DNA of 7,470 nt, taken from contig JAQVDG010000093.1 of the NCBI GenBank assembly GCA_028698395.1, forward strand, positions 1 to 7,470, written 5' to 3'. The translations under genes were made by a program, and so were the position numbers. The notes under the pieces were generated by a model. It saw only the letters and a list, made by a program, of their open reading frames with translations. It was not told the DNA's origin and made no database searches. This DNA comes from Weeksellaceae bacterium. Its GTDB lineage: Bacteria > Bacteroidota > Bacteroidia > Flavobacteriales > Weeksellaceae. This document shows positions 6,248 through 7,470 of this stretch, in pieces (the first letter of the stretch is position 1; every line of letters starts with the position of its first letter).

Positions 6248-7217
6248 ATTTTACGTGTTTTTTTATCCATTCTTCTGCTAAAAAATACGCATTTTTAGAC
6301 TGAATTTCTGTTTCTGAAAACGTATTTTCTTTATACAAATCCAGAGCAACTTGAGTCATTTGTTCTTTAATGTACTCCTTGATTCTCAGCTTGTTTTGTT
6401 CTTCTCTTCGTTTTTCCAAATATTGATTGGACTGAATCGTTTTAAAATATTCTTCAGTTTTCTGCCAAACCTCTTCCAATCCTTGTCCTGTAAAGCCCGA
6501 ACCCATTAAAACTTTTCGTTTCCATCCGGAGTTTTTTTGAGGTAAAAACTGTAACGAACGAGCGAAAGTTACTTTTACTTCTTGTGCTTTTTCCAAGCCA
6601 AAACTGTCGATTTTATTAATAAAAATTAAATCAGACATTTCCATAATTCCTCGTTTAATTCCTTGCAATTCATCGCCCGCACCCGGAATTTGCAGAAATA
6701 AAAACAAATCCGTCATTGTATGAACCAAAGTTTCCGATTGTCCCACTCCTACTGTTTCAATTAAAATCACATCAAAACCGGCAGCTTCACAAAGTAATAA
6801 AGATTCATACGTTCGGGAAGCAATACCTCCCAATTGGCCACTGTTTGCAGAAGGGCGAATATACGCATTCGGATTTCGAGCCAAATCTTCCATTCGGGTT
6901 TTATCGCCCAGAATACTTCCGCCCGATAGCGTACTGCTTGGGTCAATTGCCAAAACAGCTACTTTTAAACCTTTTTGAGTTAATAAATTCCCAAAACTTT
7001 CAATAAAAGTACTTTTTCCAACACCCGGAACGCCCGTAATGGCTATTCTTTTGGATTTCCCGGTTAAGGGTAAAACTTTCTGAATAAGTTGTTGTGCTTC
7101 TTGTTGGTGCTGTTTCAAAGTACTTTCTGCCAAAGTAATTGCCCGACTCAGACTTACTCGATCGCCATTTTGGATTCCTTTGGCTAATTCATCTGTATTT
7201 ATTGTATATGATTTCAT
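6237..7217 (-). CDS. meaB: Methylmalonyl-CoA mutase-associated GTPase MeaB (ArgK family)
   Basis: MeaB is a cytoplasmic G3E-family GTPase that loads and protects the B12 cofactor of methylmalonyl-CoA mutase. The protein is 326 residues, normal for the family. Motifs in order: Walker A GVPGVGKST (62-70); AIDPSSTLSGGSILGDKTRM (90-109), the family's switch region; RPSANSGQLGGIA (121-133); the Walker B/G3 segment ILIETVGVGQSE (151-162); PGAGDELQGIK (178-188); and the guanine-specificity motif NKID (201-204). The C-terminal helices match the dimerisation arm of MeaB. I start it at the ATG at 7215-7217 (MKSYTINTDELA). The reading frame stays open to 7313, but the extra 32 residues are unconserved, lysine-rich, and cover a promoter-like TATATTTG. 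The mutase subunit genes are not in the window. It converges on the NlpC/P60 gene, overlapping by 11 bp, with no terminator visible between them. Confidence 0.94.
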   Translation of the reverse strand: MKSYTINTDELAKGIQNGDRVSLSRAITLAESTLKQHQQEAQQLIQKVLPLTGKSKRIAITGVPGVGKSTFIESFGNLLTQKGLKVAVLAIDPSSTLSGGSILGDKTRMEDLARNPNAYIRPSANSGQLGGIASRTYESLLLCEAAGFDVILIETVGVGQSETLVHTMTDLFLFLQIPGAGDELQGIKRGIMEMSDLIFINKIDSFGLEKAQEVKVTFARSLQFLPQKNSGWKRKVLMGSGFTGQGLEEVWQKTEEYFKTIQSNQYLEKRREEQNKLRIKEYIKEQMTQVALDLYKENTFSETEIQSKNAYFLAEEWIKKHVKFNQ

Positions 7218-7223
7218 CAAAAA

Positions 7224-7231
7224 CAAATATA
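7224..7231 (-). promoter_or_regulatory. Candidate -7 element (TATATTTG) for meaB
   Basis: On the minus strand TATATTTG lies only 6 bases (TTTTTG) before the meaB ATG at 7217. With the usual distance from this box to the transcription start, RNA would begin at or within a couple of bases of the start codon, so the mRNA may be leaderless. No TTG-type -33 box is evident at 17-23 bp upstream. The site also supports the shorter start of meaB. Confidence 0.45.
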
Positions 7232-7341
7232 CTATTTTGAATTTGGATTGTTCATTCTTTTTTAAATTCTTACTTTCGTTTAAAGTTTTGTTGGCAGTCA
7301 TTGTAGAACGCAAAAAATAACTAAAACAAATTAATTTTGAG

Positions 7342-7470
7342 TGTGACTCGTCCTAAAAAAAGTTTACAGGTTAAAGATTAAATCCTACTACAAATTTACA
7401 ATTAAAAATTAGTCCTGCAATTGGTTTACAGGAGTTGCCTTTTTCTGATAATAATTCTTCCATAATTTCT
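7342..7470. mobile_element. Possible insertion-sequence end running off the right edge
   Basis: No clear gene is visible from 7314 to the window end. The sequence from TGTGACTCGTCCT (7342) through the A-run and GTTTACAGG (7362-7370) has the look of an IS tip: a TG start, then a CCT, an A-run and a GTT-AC block, as in many IS3-type ends. Repeated copies of the same block inside the end recall the multiple transposase sites of IS21-type elements. All three minus-strand frames are open at the right edge, ending with stops at 7426, 7409 and 7371. One of them, reading EIMEELLSEKGN, could be the tail of a transposase, but I recognise no transposase motif and cannot choose among frames. The other end and any target-site duplication lie outside the window. 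Confidence 0.35.
7350..7432 (+). repeat. Three spaced direct repeats, TCCT-N8-TTTACA, about 31 bp apart
   Basis: Copy 1 (7350-7370) is GTCCT-N7-GTTTACAGG. Copy 3 (7412-7432) is GTCCT-N7-GTTTACAGG with the same flanking blocks and a different 7-bp core. Between them, copy 2 (7382-7402) is degenerate: ATCCT-N7-ATTTACAAT. Starts are 32 and 30 bp apart, close to three helical turns each, so the copies would face the same side of the DNA. This suggests an array of binding sites for one protein, such as a transposase at an IS end. Confidence 0.6.

Noticed and set aside
7218..7313. 32-residue N-terminal extension of MeaB
   Set aside because: The family N-terminus starts at 7217 and a TAnnTTTG element lies inside the extension.
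7350..7432. CRISPR array
   Set aside because: There are only three copies, the repeats are interrupted by variable 7-bp cores, one copy is degenerate, and the gaps (9-11 bp) are far too short for spacers.
7371..7470. Minus-strand partial coding sequence entering from the right edge
   Set aside because: All three frames are open to the edge and stop at different points; none shows a recognisable motif, so I kept it as a note under the possible mobile element and did not annotate a gene.

Overview
The window reads as chromosomal DNA of a Bacteroidota bacterium, most likely a member of the Flavobacteriaceae. It is AT-rich. One secreted protein ends in a type IX secretion sorting domain. Several genes are preceded by the Bacteroidota-type -7 element TAnnTTTG rather than an E. 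coli-like promoter. The endonuclease III lacks its iron-sulfur cysteines, which I recall as common in flavobacterial homologues.

Layout, left to right. A partial secA (minus strand) runs off the left edge. Upstream of it on the same strand is a very acidic 73-residue DUF2795 protein, separated from secA by a hairpin terminator. A 139-bp divergent spacer with two -7-like elements almost touching leads to a plus-strand block of five genes: a nitronate monooxygenase/FabK-family flavoprotein, a T9SS-exported protein with about seven propeller-like repeats, endonuclease III (nth), a ketoacyl-ACP synthase III paralogue, and an NlpC/P60 cell-wall hydrolase lipoprotein. The hydrolase gene meets the minus-strand meaB GTPase gene tail to tail with an 11-bp overlap. 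The last ~150 bp, upstream of meaB, carry no clear gene. They contain three copies of a spaced motif (TCCT-N8-TTTACA) about 31 bp apart, starting next to a TGTGACTC sequence that resembles the tip of an insertion sequence continuing past the right edge.

The genes do not form one pathway. They are mostly housekeeping or stand-alone functions: protein export, DNA base repair, lipid condensation, envelope remodelling and B12-enzyme maintenance. Spacing and the separate promoter-like elements suggest mainly single-gene transcription units. I see no defence system, CRISPR array, phage genes, tRNA or rRNA. The least explained structure is the repeat cluster at the right end; the most notable protein-level points are the cysteine-free Nth and the repeat architecture of the secreted protein.
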